Assembly (NCBI GenBank): GCA_034509925.1 | Contig: CM067531.1 | Span: 8,984,319 to 9,048,318, forward strand | Direction: 5' to 3' | From: Hirudinaria manillensis | Lineage: Eukaryota > Annelida > Clitellata > Hirudinida > Hirudinidae | Length of the DNA stretch: 64,000 nt | Shown here: piece after piece, positions 12,359 through 32,139 of the stretch | Numbering within the stretch: position 1 is the first letter of the stretch | Layout of the letters: each line of letters begins with the position of its first letter | Notes under the pieces: model-generated | Databases searched by the model: none | The model's input: only the letters and a program-made list of their open reading frames with translations | What the model was told of the DNA's origin: nothing | Program-made: the position numbers and the translations under genes

Positions 12359-12370
12359 CTTGAAATACAA

Positions 12371-13115
12371 ATATAACAGATGACGATCGATGTTAAACTG
12401 GTAACTGGGGATGGTCGGAGTGTAAACATCAATCTTTTAAAAAATATGTAACAAATTAAATTTTATGCTAAAATTAGATCATTTATTTTAAACTAAATGA
12501 CCCCACGGGTATTAATTTCGTATTCGCGTAAATTTTCATAATTTTGGTCTCTATCAGCAAAGCGTACGATGCCTGCTTAAAAAAACTTTTGAGCCAATAA
12601 ATGGCGAACGTGATAAGAACTTGAGAACCCAGAATAAGAAACTACTAGTGGAGCGACTATGATAATATTATGCTCCTATCTATTCTGAATGGCATGAACT
12701 ATCTCATTTACCAAGGCACTCTGGGCACATCAAACTATGCACAATGTGCATTGCACATCCACAATTTGATTTTTAAAAGCAATTCCTATGTTATCCAAAC
12801 CCACATTGTCAAATGGATTACAGACTCTTTGCAAGCAAAACTAATTTCCAAGAAAAGACAACCAGTCTTTCAACTCTTTCTAAAGTCAAAAAACTATTGT
12901 GGACATAATCATCACTCCAAACTTCAAACAATATATTTATTCACAAGAAAAATAGATGGAATGTAAACTTAAAAAGTAAAATTGTTGGGTGCACACTTTT
13001 ATTTTAACTTTTTATCTGGATCCTGACAACAAAATAAAGCTGAAAAGATATTAGGGCAAATTGTATTTTCTGAATGTAATAGTTGCAAGATAAATAATTA
13101 GTGAAATAACCGTGA
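12371..13115. other. Interval without a supported gene
   Basis: A 98-codon plus-strand frame at 12670-12966 has no recognisable motif. TTTATT at 12998-13003 is AATAAA on the minus strand and suits the cytochrome b5 gene, about 115 bases beyond its stop. Confidence 0.55.
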
Positions 13116-13518
13116 TCAATTTGCCATCAATTTTAGTTTATCCAACATTTTCTTAGCAGTCTTTGAGTGGCCAACATCATCAAATTGTTGGCTGGCATCC
13201 CTTCCTGTGTTCAATCATAAAATGTAAATAATCACATTCATTACATTAGTTTAAATATACTCTGCTGGACCTGCATTTTCTCTCAAAACTTCACAGCCTC
13301 CTGGATGCTTAAGATTATTGTGATAAAATCAATTAAAGGATTTATATTAAATTTGAAATATAATAAATACGATGCTTAATTGTATAGACCTCGTTACAAA
13401 ACTTGGATATATCATAAACATTCCCATGAATTGCAATCCACATAATGCTCGAAGAGGCGTCGTGCTTCTTGAGCTCGTCTAAAGTTATCTTTTCGTCTTT
13501 ACAGCAACAATCATCCAT
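13116..13518 (-). CDS. Small soluble cytochrome b5, 84 residues
   Basis: Exons 13518-13390, 13307-13271 and 13204-13116 join in frame. The product is a bare cytochrome b5 heme domain: an N-terminal DELKKHDASSS segment, WIAIHGNVYDISKF, the heme motif HPGGCEVLRENAG with axial His44, then FDDVGHS with the second axial His68. The 24-residue His-to-His spacing equals the classical family. It ends a few residues after the last helix, so there is no membrane anchor and no fused oxidoreductase domain. Members carry electrons to desaturases, cytochromes P450 and similar enzymes, or act as soluble heme proteins. A Cys triplet (CCC) at residues 4-6 is unusual. The exon 1 donor (GAG|GTCTAT) is weak but the frame and homology leave little doubt. 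Confidence 0.92.
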
Positions 13519-14309
13519 TGTAAAAGATCATTAATTAGCTTTTAACAACAAGTCAACATTACAATCCTTTAAAGTTTTTAACAGATTCCAGTTTTTCGGC
13601 TCCAAACTACCACGTTGCCCTATTTAAAACACCAAATCGCGCTCATGGCTCCAGTTACTGCTTGTAACTTTAATGCGCTGTTAGCTCAGCGATTGAGTTT
13701 TGGCTCAGTTTAATTCACGTGAGCACATATAGTTTTATTTTTGTAAATTTATATAATTTCTAATTAATATTTTTATTATAAAAGGTTTCAGTTTATTTGA
13801 AATTTAAACAGTTTAAGTATGCGCTACATGATTTGCTTCCATTACGAAGCATAGAAAAAATATCGTACGCACGACACGAAATTTGGCCATATTGCATCGA
13901 AGTAAAATCTTTGAATTTGATTGCGTTTTCAATTTGGATTGGTTATTTAAACAAAGCTTAGCTAAAAATTAATAATATTAATATTGTTTGAGTCGAACTA
14001 CTCGAAATTTTTAACACCGGATTAGATTTTGCGTCTTTGTTGCTGTTTTATCTTAGGTTTGTGTGCCGCAAATTTTTGTTTTGTTTCCCCTTTTTCATCC
14101 ATTACTTACAAAGGAACAAATATTTGAATTTAACAATTTGTTGTTTAGAATCACTCATCATCGAATGTATTCGGTTATAGGCCAATGTGGTAGGAGCGGA
14201 GTAGTCTTTCTTCGCTCAGGCCATTTGAATATTGTCATCAATAATACTTTCAAGTTATTGTGATTGCTAGAAGGCCAATTACGTAGTTTTAAAAATTCAA
14301 GGTTGAAAG
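13519..14309. promoter_or_regulatory. Divergent intergenic region between cytochrome b5 and the plus-strand gene at 14310
   Basis: This interval of about 790 bases separates divergent starts and must hold both promoters. It is AT-rich. No TATA box or factor site stands out. Confidence 0.35.
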
Positions 14310-15270
14310 ATGGATGCATCTGGATCTAACCCTTCCGGATCTAACGTCAGACAACAGCTAGTGCCCCGACAAATAACTATTGAAATTCTCGGGGAAGAAG
14401 GTCTGAGCTCTAATCAGCCAGTCAAAATTACCTCTTTTCCTGTTAATACTTCTCCCCTAAAAGTTGTTGACTTTAGACAGATTACCATGAAGTCTGAAAT
14501 GGTAATGATACATTTTTGATCTAGAATTTTATAACAAATTGACTTTTTCAATAATTATAGAAAGTGATTGAAGTGATTATAAAAAAAAACTTTGCACTAT
14601 ATCACATTTGCTCCACTTTTTTATTGTTAGATGTTGACAAAAAAACTGCAGGCATATAAGATGCTTTAAAATGTTTTGTATTTTTGTAGTCTGCTGGTTC
14701 TGAAGTTAGAGTGGCATCTGACAACAACATTAGATCACTTGTTACTCCTGCTGGACTTGCAAAGGCAAAAACTCAGCTTTCCAAAGTTATAACAAAAGAT
14801 ATCATAACTGTTTCCAAAGATAAAGTCATGGAAGGTTTGTGTTGGCAAAGCTAACTTTTCAACTTGAATTTAGATTTCCTTAAGTTGCAAATCTCAAGTC
14901 ATCATTTGAAAGCTTTAATTTCTGCATGTTGATGTCCATCACTGTTAGATGTCAAATATGGTGTATGAGTAATATTATTCTTGTAAGTAAGTAGTGTTGA
15001 ATCATCCAATCAGATCAGAGGGTTGGGCAGACACTGAAGACCTTAACACCTAGGCCCATTTTACCGAAACCTAGTCAAGTGGAAGGAGGTGGAGACGATG
15101 GTAACGTGCCAATGAGATTCAAGCAGATTTCCAGGATAGGTACAGGTGGCATCAGCGAAAAGCTCAATGTCATCGAGGTCATCCCAAAGTCTGCCACTCC
15201 CTCATATGCTTCTTCTTATACGAGGGTGGTTAGTGTTGTTTGTGGTTTATACCGTTGTGACCTTGCCTAA
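14310..15270 (+). CDS. Unknown protein of about 197 residues, or 5' exons of the QRICH1-like gene
   Basis: Exons 14310-14501, 14690-14834 and 15014-15270 join in frame with GTAATG, GTTTGT, TAG and CAG sites, and the product begins MDASGSNPSGSNVRQQLVPR. The sequence is mixed polar with Ser/Thr and Lys, lacks membrane segments and shows no known domain. AATAAA at 15547-15552 supports termination here. Alternatively, exon 3 could splice at GTG|GTTAGT (near 15230) to an acceptor TTCTAG at 15668, from which an open frame runs into the next gene's first exon at phase 0; the two would then be one gene. Both readings fit the sequence and I cannot choose between them. A 197-residue nuclear or cytosolic protein and the N terminus of a transcription cofactor are both possible. 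Confidence 0.55.
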
Positions 15271-15546
15271 ATCAATTAAGTTTTCAAACATTCGCTTAAT
15301 TTTTAAATCTAACGAATCCAATGAGGAATAGTTAAATGACAACCCCTGCCCAATCTTCTAATTTAAATTTCTTCAATTTCTGATTACTGCCATTAAAAAG
15401 TCATTTTAACAAAGGGATTGCCAATCGTGCAGCTTTGGTATTAGTTGTTCTGCGGCCCTTTAGGAAAGTGGGACCGTTTGGCGCATGTTCTTGGTATTAC
15501 TATTTTAAATACTGAACTATGGTTCTCTTGTCCATTAAATTGTAGA

Positions 15547-15552
15547 AATAAA
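15547..15552 (+). promoter_or_regulatory. Candidate polyadenylation signal
   Basis: AATAAA about 280 bases past the stop of the unknown plus-strand gene. If used, it separates that gene from the QRICH1-like gene. Confidence 0.4.
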
Positions 15553-15776
15553 TATTCTCAATAGAATTTATGTCCTTCATTAATTTTAAGAATTTTAAAT
15601 TTTTATTTTATTGTACTGATGGTTAAATGAGTGATAATACATCTTTTATTGGTGTAAACAATTTCTAGCATAGAAAACATTGCTCGACAAGAGATTTTTT
15701 ACTAAACTCGACACATCGTATAACGCCACCTGCTGTTAACTGGGCTACAAGAAATAAAAATAGCGGAGATTTTAAA

Positions 15777-18700
15777 ATGGCCGAGTTCAGCATCAGGAGG
15801 AACTTGTTTAATACACGCTATCTTGAATATTCACAGAACCAACAATTTTCGTCCACTCCTTCCTCAACTACGGCATCCAATAGTCCTGCTGTCATGTCAA
15901 CTGGAGCTCGTAGGGGCAGGAAGAAGCACTCCAAAAAGATCTACTATGCCTACGTGACAGAGTCAGAGTCTGACTCGGAGATAGGGCGAGGCTACGACAG
16001 GCGTAGGAAGAAGAGAAAGAGAGACAGTGACATAATAGACGACAAGGCCGTAATAACCCACCGAAGGTCCAAGAGGGAAAACCTTTCACAGAAATTGGCA
16101 GAATGGGGATTGTTGCCTCCTGGTAATTAATTTTAAGGTTTTAAAAATTAAGGAAATGTTAAAAGCTGTAATTCAATTTAAGTTCGATATTGAAATTAGA
16201 GTATCTCTGTCTATCTTCACAGGTGGCAAAGGCTCCGGAGCACAAGAAGTTGACGATTACGAAGACGAGATGGTTATGCCAGAAGTATCTCATTTGGCTC
16301 AACCTCCAAAAAGACGTAGAGTGGAAGAAGAGGATGAACTCGAGCCCCTGATTCCCGGACCGCCCCCAAAATTTGTGACGGTGAAGACTGCAAGTCCGAG
16401 CATTCCCGAAGTCAGGGACAACGACATACAGTTGCAGGTGCCGGCGGTTACCGAACTCCCGGCAGAGGAAGCTCAGCTGTCATTGGACCATCTCCAGCCC
16501 GAGCAGGGTCTCGCATCTGCTTTGGAGTTCAACGACTCCCAAGATAAACAACTCCAGGCTGCCCATGCTCTTGAAATGCAACTAGAGGATGCATTGAAGA
16601 CAGAGGCACAAATGATACCAGGTACAGTTGCAGCAGGTGTCATGAAGACAGAAGTCATAGTTAAAGATAACAAGAACCTGGAAGCTCTGATGCAGACGCC
16701 TCTTGCTCCTCAGAGGGAACCTCTTACAATGCCTTCATCTGCTGCTTCTGTCGCACCTAGGACCGCAGGCCAACCTGGTAGTTGGATCAAAAAGGCAACT
16801 CCGATGCTCGCTCCCCCATTGGTATCCTCCCACACTTCTACTACTCCTTCCTTCCTTCCAAAAAAGGTTTGAATATCCTATCAACTGAAACGACTGTGCT
16901 GCATTGAGTCATACGGTTGCCTCCATGGTTTTGTTGTCACAAAAACTAATTATTCATGCTTCCAGAAGGTGGATACATTGAACAAGTCCCTTATGTGCAA
17001 GCCCATCGTATTCCCCAAGGCAACCAACACAGACCTGGAAAGAATGCACCAACAAGTTCAAACAGGTTCGTCATATTGCTCAGACATTTCTTAGCCTCAT
17101 TCATTCGTAAACCTTGCTTGACGTTCGTGACTCGTTCAATTCGACAGACGAGAATGTCATAGAGCACAAGAGGACTGTAGCAGTGCCGCTGCCCGGTCCA
17201 CAATTTATACCTCTTCCTGGATTCGCCATGTCCATGCCTGCCCTTGCTCCATTGCCCGTTCCAGTCATTGTTCCAGTACCTTTACCTCTGCCAGCGTCTA
17301 GAAAGAATGTTGGAGATTTAATTGAAAAACTAAAGGTCGGTTTAAAGTCTTCTCCACCAAAGATAATTTGACAGAGCATCTCGATTCACATTAAATTTTC
17401 AGCATGATATTTTAATTCTAATTTTGGTCATGTCATTGTGCCTTATAAAACAATTTCATAATTTTTCCATTTAAATAACAATTCAGGATCTCCAGACAGC
17501 AGCAAACAGAGGCATCAGCCCCTTGGAGTCCGAATTACTGGACATTGCAGAAGTTATTGCAGAGACAAAGACACAGGATGACCTAGAGATGGAAAGTTTT
17601 AACGGTAAAATCTAACATCTCATCGTCATATCTAATACCAAATCACAATATTAGTCACAAACGGCATTGCTGAACATTTCAGCTTCCATCATAAGGGGAG
17701 TGAACGATCAAAACTACACTTACCCCGGACCCATCCTCCCCTCTGTGCCTGGAAAGATGAGTGGAGGGGCAGGTGGAGAAGACGTTCTCGAGATGGCAAT
17801 GAGGATGGCAGCCGACATGCCCGAGGATCCGAACAACCTCACGGGAGCAGGCAACAGAGCCCACGTTCCTGGAAGTACGGGTTAGACATAATTTACTGGA
17901 CTTGAAGTTTTTGAATGCCATGTCCATGCATGAATGACTTTTTCAGTCACACTTTCTGAAATTAATTGTGAGAAATTAGGCTGATAAATCGGCTGTTTAT
18001 CTAGTTGTGCTTATAATATCCAAAAAGTTAAATTGGATTAGGTTAATATTTAGATTTCTAAGGATCGTTTGAATTTATTTTTAGAATCGTCCAGGTCGGA
18101 ATTGGCCATGATGGGTGCACAGGCGAGCAGGATTACTGGTAAACCTCCACTGCCAGTGAACGATTCGAACCTGAGCCTGAAGTACTCCTATGCCCTCAGG
18201 GCCTGGAAGCAGTGGTCGGAGAAGAAGAACGAGGAGCTGTTGAAGTTGCCGAGCGTGGCTCGCAGCAAGGCTCGATTCCTCTTCCAGACGGATCCACTGA
18301 TGTGCGACAGCGAGGCACTGAATGCGGGTCTTTCCCTATTCGTCAAGGAACTCACGAAACCCACCGGGGAGTCCTACTCGCCTGACACTATCCTGCACTT
18401 CTGCCTCGGCATACAGTTTTATTTGAAGGAAAACGGACATCCGGACAACATCTTCTTTGAATTTCCCTATCAGGGATTTACCGACAGTCTCAACGAAATA
18501 TTGGCCTCGTATGAGCTCAGACTCAATGCACAAAGTATGTTTTATTTAAGTTTTAAGTTATTATTTTTATGGAGCACACATTCTAATTGTCAAGATGCAT
18601 TCCAATTTTGGGATGGCAGCACATACAAAAAAATAAAGTTGTGGAATTATGATAATCGTTATTAATCAATACCGAAACTTGTCTTTGCAGACATGGTAAT

Positions 18701-19695
18701 ATGCAGAGTGACAGAAGAACACCTGTGGGAGTCAACGCAACTTGGCTGCTACAGCCCTCAGACTCTTCTGAACACACTCGTATACTTCAACACCAAGTAC
18801 TTTCTACTCGACACAGTCCAGGCTCACCGAAACCTTACTTTCTCGGCCGTCGATAGGTCCAAAGACAACCAGTTGAGGAAGCTCTCGCTGAAGAAGACCA
18901 TTCCGGGCAGAGGTTGGTTTGTGAATTTAGTCTGTGAATGATCTCTTTTTTTGAACGTCGAATTGATTCCTGCATCTTAAAGCTGAAGATGTTTGTAGTT
19001 TTAGGAAATTTTACGATGTAGCTCTGCTTATTGGAGAAAGTGATAATTAATTGCATTTGAGATGTTGTGCATTTGGAGTTCAAATGGACTTGTAATTGCA
19101 AAACATTTAATTATTTGTTATTTATTATTGTAAATCAGAAACAAAGAGAAATAAGACATTTTGTTTAATCGTCAGAAATGAAACTGAGCACAGAGGAGCA
19201 TTTGAAGCAGGTTGAAAATGTCGAGGATGAGCTGAGGTGTCCCGTGAAGATTTATGAATTTTATCTTTCTAAATGGTGAGCAACCTTTGTGACAATAATC
19301 TCTTCTCATTTCTTAGATTAGTTTATAAATTAGAATCTAATAAGATAGATAGTTTACTAGCTAGATAACGGGTAATGCCTGCAATATCGAGTAATAATAA
19401 CCGATGTTTATTTATCACCTCGGCACCTCTATTACCGTCGCTATTATTGCTATATTGCTATTGCTATATTTAGCCTAAACTGATTTCCTGTTTTTTACCT
19501 GCCAACTTTAGCCCGGAGTCTGTCAGAAACAGCAACAAAATGTTCTACCTCTTTCCCGAGAAGACGTTGAAGTCAGACAGTCCTTATTGGTATTCAGCCA
19601 AGCCGGTGACGGACGGAGTCATCACGAAGATGCTCAACAGGGCCAAGGTCATCAGAGAGGTTCAGATAACCAAACTGGAGCACATGCAGATATGA
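15777..19695 (+). CDS. QRICH1/ZMYM-type protein with C-terminal DUF3504 domain, 847 residues
   Basis: Exons are 15777-16122, 16223-16866, 16966-17065, 17148-17335, 17487-17604, 17683-17874, 18085-18534, 18691-18912, 19176-19275 and 19512-19695, all in frame. The N-terminal part has a very basic nuclear-localisation-like stretch ([10 protein letters not shown] and RRRKKRKRD) and Ser/Glu/Asp acidic patches. A Pro/Val run typical of ZMYM2/3/4 and QRICH1 follows ([15 protein letters not shown]). The C-terminal 300 residues are the DUF3504 domain: [16 protein letters not shown], a long block around [42 protein letters not shown] and [16 protein letters not shown]. This domain descends from Crypton tyrosine recombinases (established for the family). 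No MYM zinc fingers are visible, as in QRICH1. Family members act in nuclear transcription or chromatin control. The start may lie further upstream (see 14310). Confidence 0.88.
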
Positions 19696-19891
19696 CCTGG
19701 ACCAGGAGACCTTTGCACCCTTCACTGTCAATAAGCATGTCTTTTTGAATCGTTTTCGTTCGACTGGCTTCGCAGGGCACTCGCCGTGGAGGTCGTGGGG
19801 TCGCTGCCGAAACGTGTTTTTGTATATCGGAGGAGTTTCAAGTTACGTTTATTAGCGCTTGTGGCCTGTTGGCGTTAAAATTATTGACATT

Positions 19892-19897
19892 AATAAA
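19892..19897 (+). promoter_or_regulatory. Candidate polyadenylation signal of the DUF3504 gene
   Basis: AATAAA about 200 bases after the stop codon at 19693-19695, with no competing gene between. Confidence 0.5.
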
Positions 19898-22220
19898 TTA
19901 TTAGATCCATTTCTACAGCAGTTGGCGATCGCTCTCATAAGGCCCCCTGTTGGGACCGAACATGAATTCAGTCCAGCCATTATAGATTTTTGTCAGCTGA
20001 TCTAAGTGCTCTCTTGAATTGATCCAAATGCCATGGTGTCGAGCGATGTATATTGAGCGATGGAGGATAGATTAGCGATGATTGCACACTGTAGGTCTGT
20101 TGAAAATGGATGATTGTCCAACAGGATAGAGTGAGGGGCATTTGTGGGATATAGTTTTCAATTTTGTCCTCAATTTGTCCTGTTCTTTGTTTGGCTAGGC
20201 AATAGGGTGGTCTCTCATGAGGCCCTTGCAACCCTATTTGCAGATGTACCTATGGTGCCTCAAGAGAGGAACATGTAAATAAGTTTTTGTTTTTCAAGTT
20301 CTCTACTTCTATCGATGGTAAAATTGTATCAGATTTTTATCAACTTTCAGAATTTGTTTGTTCTGCTGATCTTGCATTAACTGTACTGAGAGATGTATGG
20401 TAAAAGACTGATGTAGTGTTAATGCTTGAACTAATAATAATAATAATATATTGTCTGGCACTTGCATATTGGCTGGCTTCCTTGTTCTGAAATGACTCGA
20501 TTTTACAATAAAAATTGTTAACAACAAGCCTGATAGATTTTTTTACGCTCTGAGATTGCTTGTCTGGTCGCACATTGCACAAGTTTGTCTTGTGAAGGCC
20601 TTCCAGTAATTGTATCAGTCTATTATGGGCTTAGATTGACCTCTGAACTTTCTGTTTGCACCTCCTACGAATCATTGGGGTCAATTGTTGTAAACTTATA
20701 AACGACAGTCGAGATTTTCAAATAACATGCCAAAGAGTCCAAGATGCTAATATGGATGGACCAGGCACTCTCAAGGCTCTAGAAGGGCCACTTTATCTAT
20801 TGTCCTGATCTGCTGAGAATGCAAACAAATATGCCCTAAAGAAAGGCATGTCAGGCACCTGGGAACTAAAAGTGATTTCTCAATACTTTGAATATCATTT
20901 CTAATGGAAATCAGGAAGCAGTTTATTGAACAAAACCGATAATCATTATTGTATTTTGTAATAAGATCTACTAGCAGACACTGCCTGAGTGAGAAAGCAA
21001 TGAGCAACTCAAATGATTATGTTGTGTCGGACCAGTTGCAGGTCAGACGAACCGCAACGATTCAACAGCAGCTAAGCTAGGCACGAACCACTCACTGAGA
21101 AACCATCTACTTTCAGCTACAAATTACAAACTTCCATTCACTTTTAAACCCATTAAAACACGCCAACTTGAATGCCACGACTCAGGATAAAACTTACCCC
21201 GAAAAACGGACACAACAAAGTGATGGAAAACAAACATGGCAAAATGGATGGAATCAGGTTTGACTTGTACTCTCCACGTACCGTGATGTTTTACTCTCGC
21301 ATGCGGAGACAGTTCAAGTAGTACGCGTGAAGCTCTCCTGGATGCTATTGGCTACAACGACAGAACAGACGACCAATGGGAATGGATCAACTACATGCAA
21401 CTACACATGATGTAGCCTCGACTTTATGATGCCTCCAAATACACGAGTTTTTGTATGCAACAGGTGTAAACAAAATCAAAATTTGAGTATTTTCACTAGA
21501 AATACTACAAAATACTCTCAAAATGATTTTCAAATGCAATTCAAAAATTTTGAGCTTTAAAAATAAGCAAATATCACAAAAACCAGAAATGTCATTTGAA
21601 AAATTAGATTCCATTTTAAAAATAGTAATCATGATGTGCACGATTGTACGCCTTCAATCAACAAAAGTGGCGAACAATTTTTGAGTCATGGTTGCGACGG
21701 TAGTCAAACAATATCCGGAAGAACACGCAAACGAAACGCAGGAACAACAGTAAAACAATTCAACAACCAGCAACGACAACCAGCGACAGCGACGGGTCCG
21801 ACAACACTTCAACTCGGATCCGCACCTGAGACCGAGTTCAACTCGGACGGCTTTTTAAAGACGAGCAAAAACAATCCACGACGTGGTTCGTCAAAGGAAT
21901 CAATACGTGGATTTAAGTTCATTCATTCCCTGATCACAGCAGAATAAAATCAGCATGCAAATTCAACAATAAATACTTATACTATATATATAATATATAT
22001 AAATCACGACTCAATCAGATATAAACCACCACCACCACCACATCCGGAAATATTTAGCAACATGCCGACGTCTAAAAAGTTAAATTATAAAATAATATAA
22101 TACAGTACAATATTGTACTATAGCGGTGGTTGTACAGTGAGGAATGCCGGTGATGAACTTTTAAAAAAGAAGCACAGACAAACATTTTCTCATCAATTGT
22201 CCCTTGCAGTGCAAATAAAT
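19898..22220. other. Gene-free interval
   Basis: Only short frames without coding signature occur here, including 103 plus-strand codons at 21636-21947 with no known motif. A small ACC run lies near 22026-22041. No transposon ends were recognised. Confidence 0.6.
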
Positions 22221-22373
22221 TGTTATTATTATTATTGTTAATATTACTATTATTATTACTATCATTATTATTATTATTATTAATATTATTGTTATTATTA
22301 TTATTATTACTATTATTATTATTATTAATATTATTGTTATTATTATTATTATTACTATTATTATTATCATTAT
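22221..22373. repeat. Compound ATT trinucleotide microsatellite
   Basis: About 150 bases of ATT/GTT/ACT triplets in which a larger unit of about 60 bp (an interrupted ATT run with GTTATT and ACTATT) is itself duplicated. The long frames it opens on both strands are artefacts of the repeat. Confidence 0.95.
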
Positions 22374-22612
22374 ACAATGCGTCATATATTCTCACAAACT
22401 GATAAAACAAATCTCAACAGGAGGACGACATGCTCGTGGTCATGATAAACTGGTTCACTGTTCAATGATAAACAAGTTCACACTTTAAATAAACATTGAA
22501 ATGCATAGGACAAAAAAAACTCATTTTATGATTCTAAGTTTTTGAAGGAAAATATATACATATATAATTCACGTAACCATTACCCGGATCTCCTTTAAAT
22601 AAGTGAAGAAAT

Positions 22613-22762
22613 GATAATGATGGTGATGATGAGAAATGATAATGATGATGATGAGAAATGATGATGATGGTGATGATGAGAAATGATAATGATGATGATG
22701 ATGAGAAATGATGATGGTGAGAAACGATGATGATGATGATGGGAAATGATAATGATCGTCAG
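22613..22762. repeat. GAT/AAT imperfect microsatellite
   Basis: Repeating GATGATGAGAAATGATAATGATG-type units, several in tandem, about 450 bases beyond the receptor phosphatase stop codon. It could be part of that gene's 3' UTR. Confidence 0.85.
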
Positions 22763-23228
22763 AAAACGTCGTGGAAAAACTTGGCAAAGGTGTGGCCCTG
22801 CATGCATGTGAACGTACAAAAGGACGAAATGGAACATCAAGTGCATTATTTTGATTTTTAGGTAGAAATACTCTGAAAAGATAAATAAATATACACAAAC
22901 CTATACATACATATACATATCATGTATTTATATTTATATTATATATATACTTATATTTATATAAAATTTTGAAACAACAACATTTACTGGCAGCTAGCAA
23001 TGGCTTCTAAATAAAAGTCTAGTTTCAACAACAGGAATATACTCGTCAGATTGTACAGGAAACTGCTGGTGGTCCACGGAAAAAAAATTATCTAAAAGGA
23101 CGATCTCTGGAAAAGCGACACCTATCTCGGCGGCGGGAAACGGAAGTTTCGAATCGTAACGAGGTCGGCATACCGAGAAGAACCGAACTTCGACGCACGT
23201 CGTCCCTGAAATCCCGCGACGTCGCGTC

Positions 23229-31117
<7,889 letters not shown>

Positions 31118-32139
31118 AGCATGACCTACAACAAAATTTATTAACTGAATTTAAAAAACTAGTAAAACTTGTAAACTTAGAAAAAAAATCCAACAGACAG
31201 TACTTTCAACTTTCATAAATTTGAAGAATAATGTAATATCCATTACGCAAAACTCACTTTTAATGTCCTTCCAAGACGAAAATCCTCAAAAACCTCAAAA
31301 TCTTCAAAGCCTCGAAGAATAAGGAGTGCGGCGACTCCCGCAAACTAATAAAACAAACACCTTTTACGCTTTACTAAGCGGTGCGCTAGCCGTGCCCAAA
31401 CAAAGACGCATCAGTCATTCTTATTATTCTGTGTGATTACTTGCTTCTCATTCTAAGCGTGACTCAGTTAATTTCAACAAAAATACGCAAAGAAATCATT
31501 TTATGAAACATTCTCCGTTTCTTCAAATTATTCTAACATTCTCAAACATAGTTTTCACCACTAAGTCAAATTCCATTCAACATTTATTAATAAGCAATCT
31601 CATATCATTGGGTGGAAAAGCAAAATTCAAAACCACACCCATAACCAGAAATCGAAAGTATCAAGTTGTGTTGCCTAATATTTTAGTATTATAATTAAAT
31701 GTTATTATTATTATTATTATTGTTATTTGTTTTCCTTAAAATTGTAATATTCCAAAATGTACGATCCAGAAAAATGTCGTCTGCTTTTTTGCTAATTGAT
31801 TATCATCGTTAAATAATCAAATTAAAATAATAAATTACTTACAATATTTTTAAAGATTAGAGTTACGCTCTAATACATATATATGTATAGCTTACATATT
31901 GTATATGATTATTATTTATTATCTCATCAATGTCGACAAAATGCGTATTCTTTTTAATCTTTAATTGATATGCTCAAAAATTTATGACGTTGTATTTTAG
32001 TATATATAAACAAGGGTCATTACGTGCGATAGCAGTAATAATCATCGTGATCATGGTTTATGTTCCGAAATTTGCAATTGTATATCTATGAATTATTTAT
32101 CACTAAGTTTTATTGTTCCATTATTTTTTGGAAATTAAA
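31118..32139. promoter_or_regulatory. Divergent intergenic region between receptor phosphatase and ZDHHC
   Basis: About 1 kb between divergent start codons, AT-rich. A moderately GC-richer patch lies at 31320-31420. A TATATATAAA-like sequence near 31999-32008 (AGTATATATAAACAAG) lies 130 bases before the ZDHHC start and could serve as a TATA element. No other sites are clear. Confidence 0.4.

Noticed and set aside
12670..12966. 98-codon plus-strand frame
   Set aside because: No motif and no conserved features; chance length in this base composition.
14310..19695. Assignment of the DUF3504 gene as a ZMYM2/3/4 orthologue
   Set aside because: No MYM-type zinc-finger cysteine arrays were found in any exon, so only the QRICH1/ZMYM-type domain is claimed.
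22072..22410. Long frames on both strands rich in Asn, Ile or Leu
   Set aside because: They are read through the ATT microsatellite in every frame and carry no other signal.
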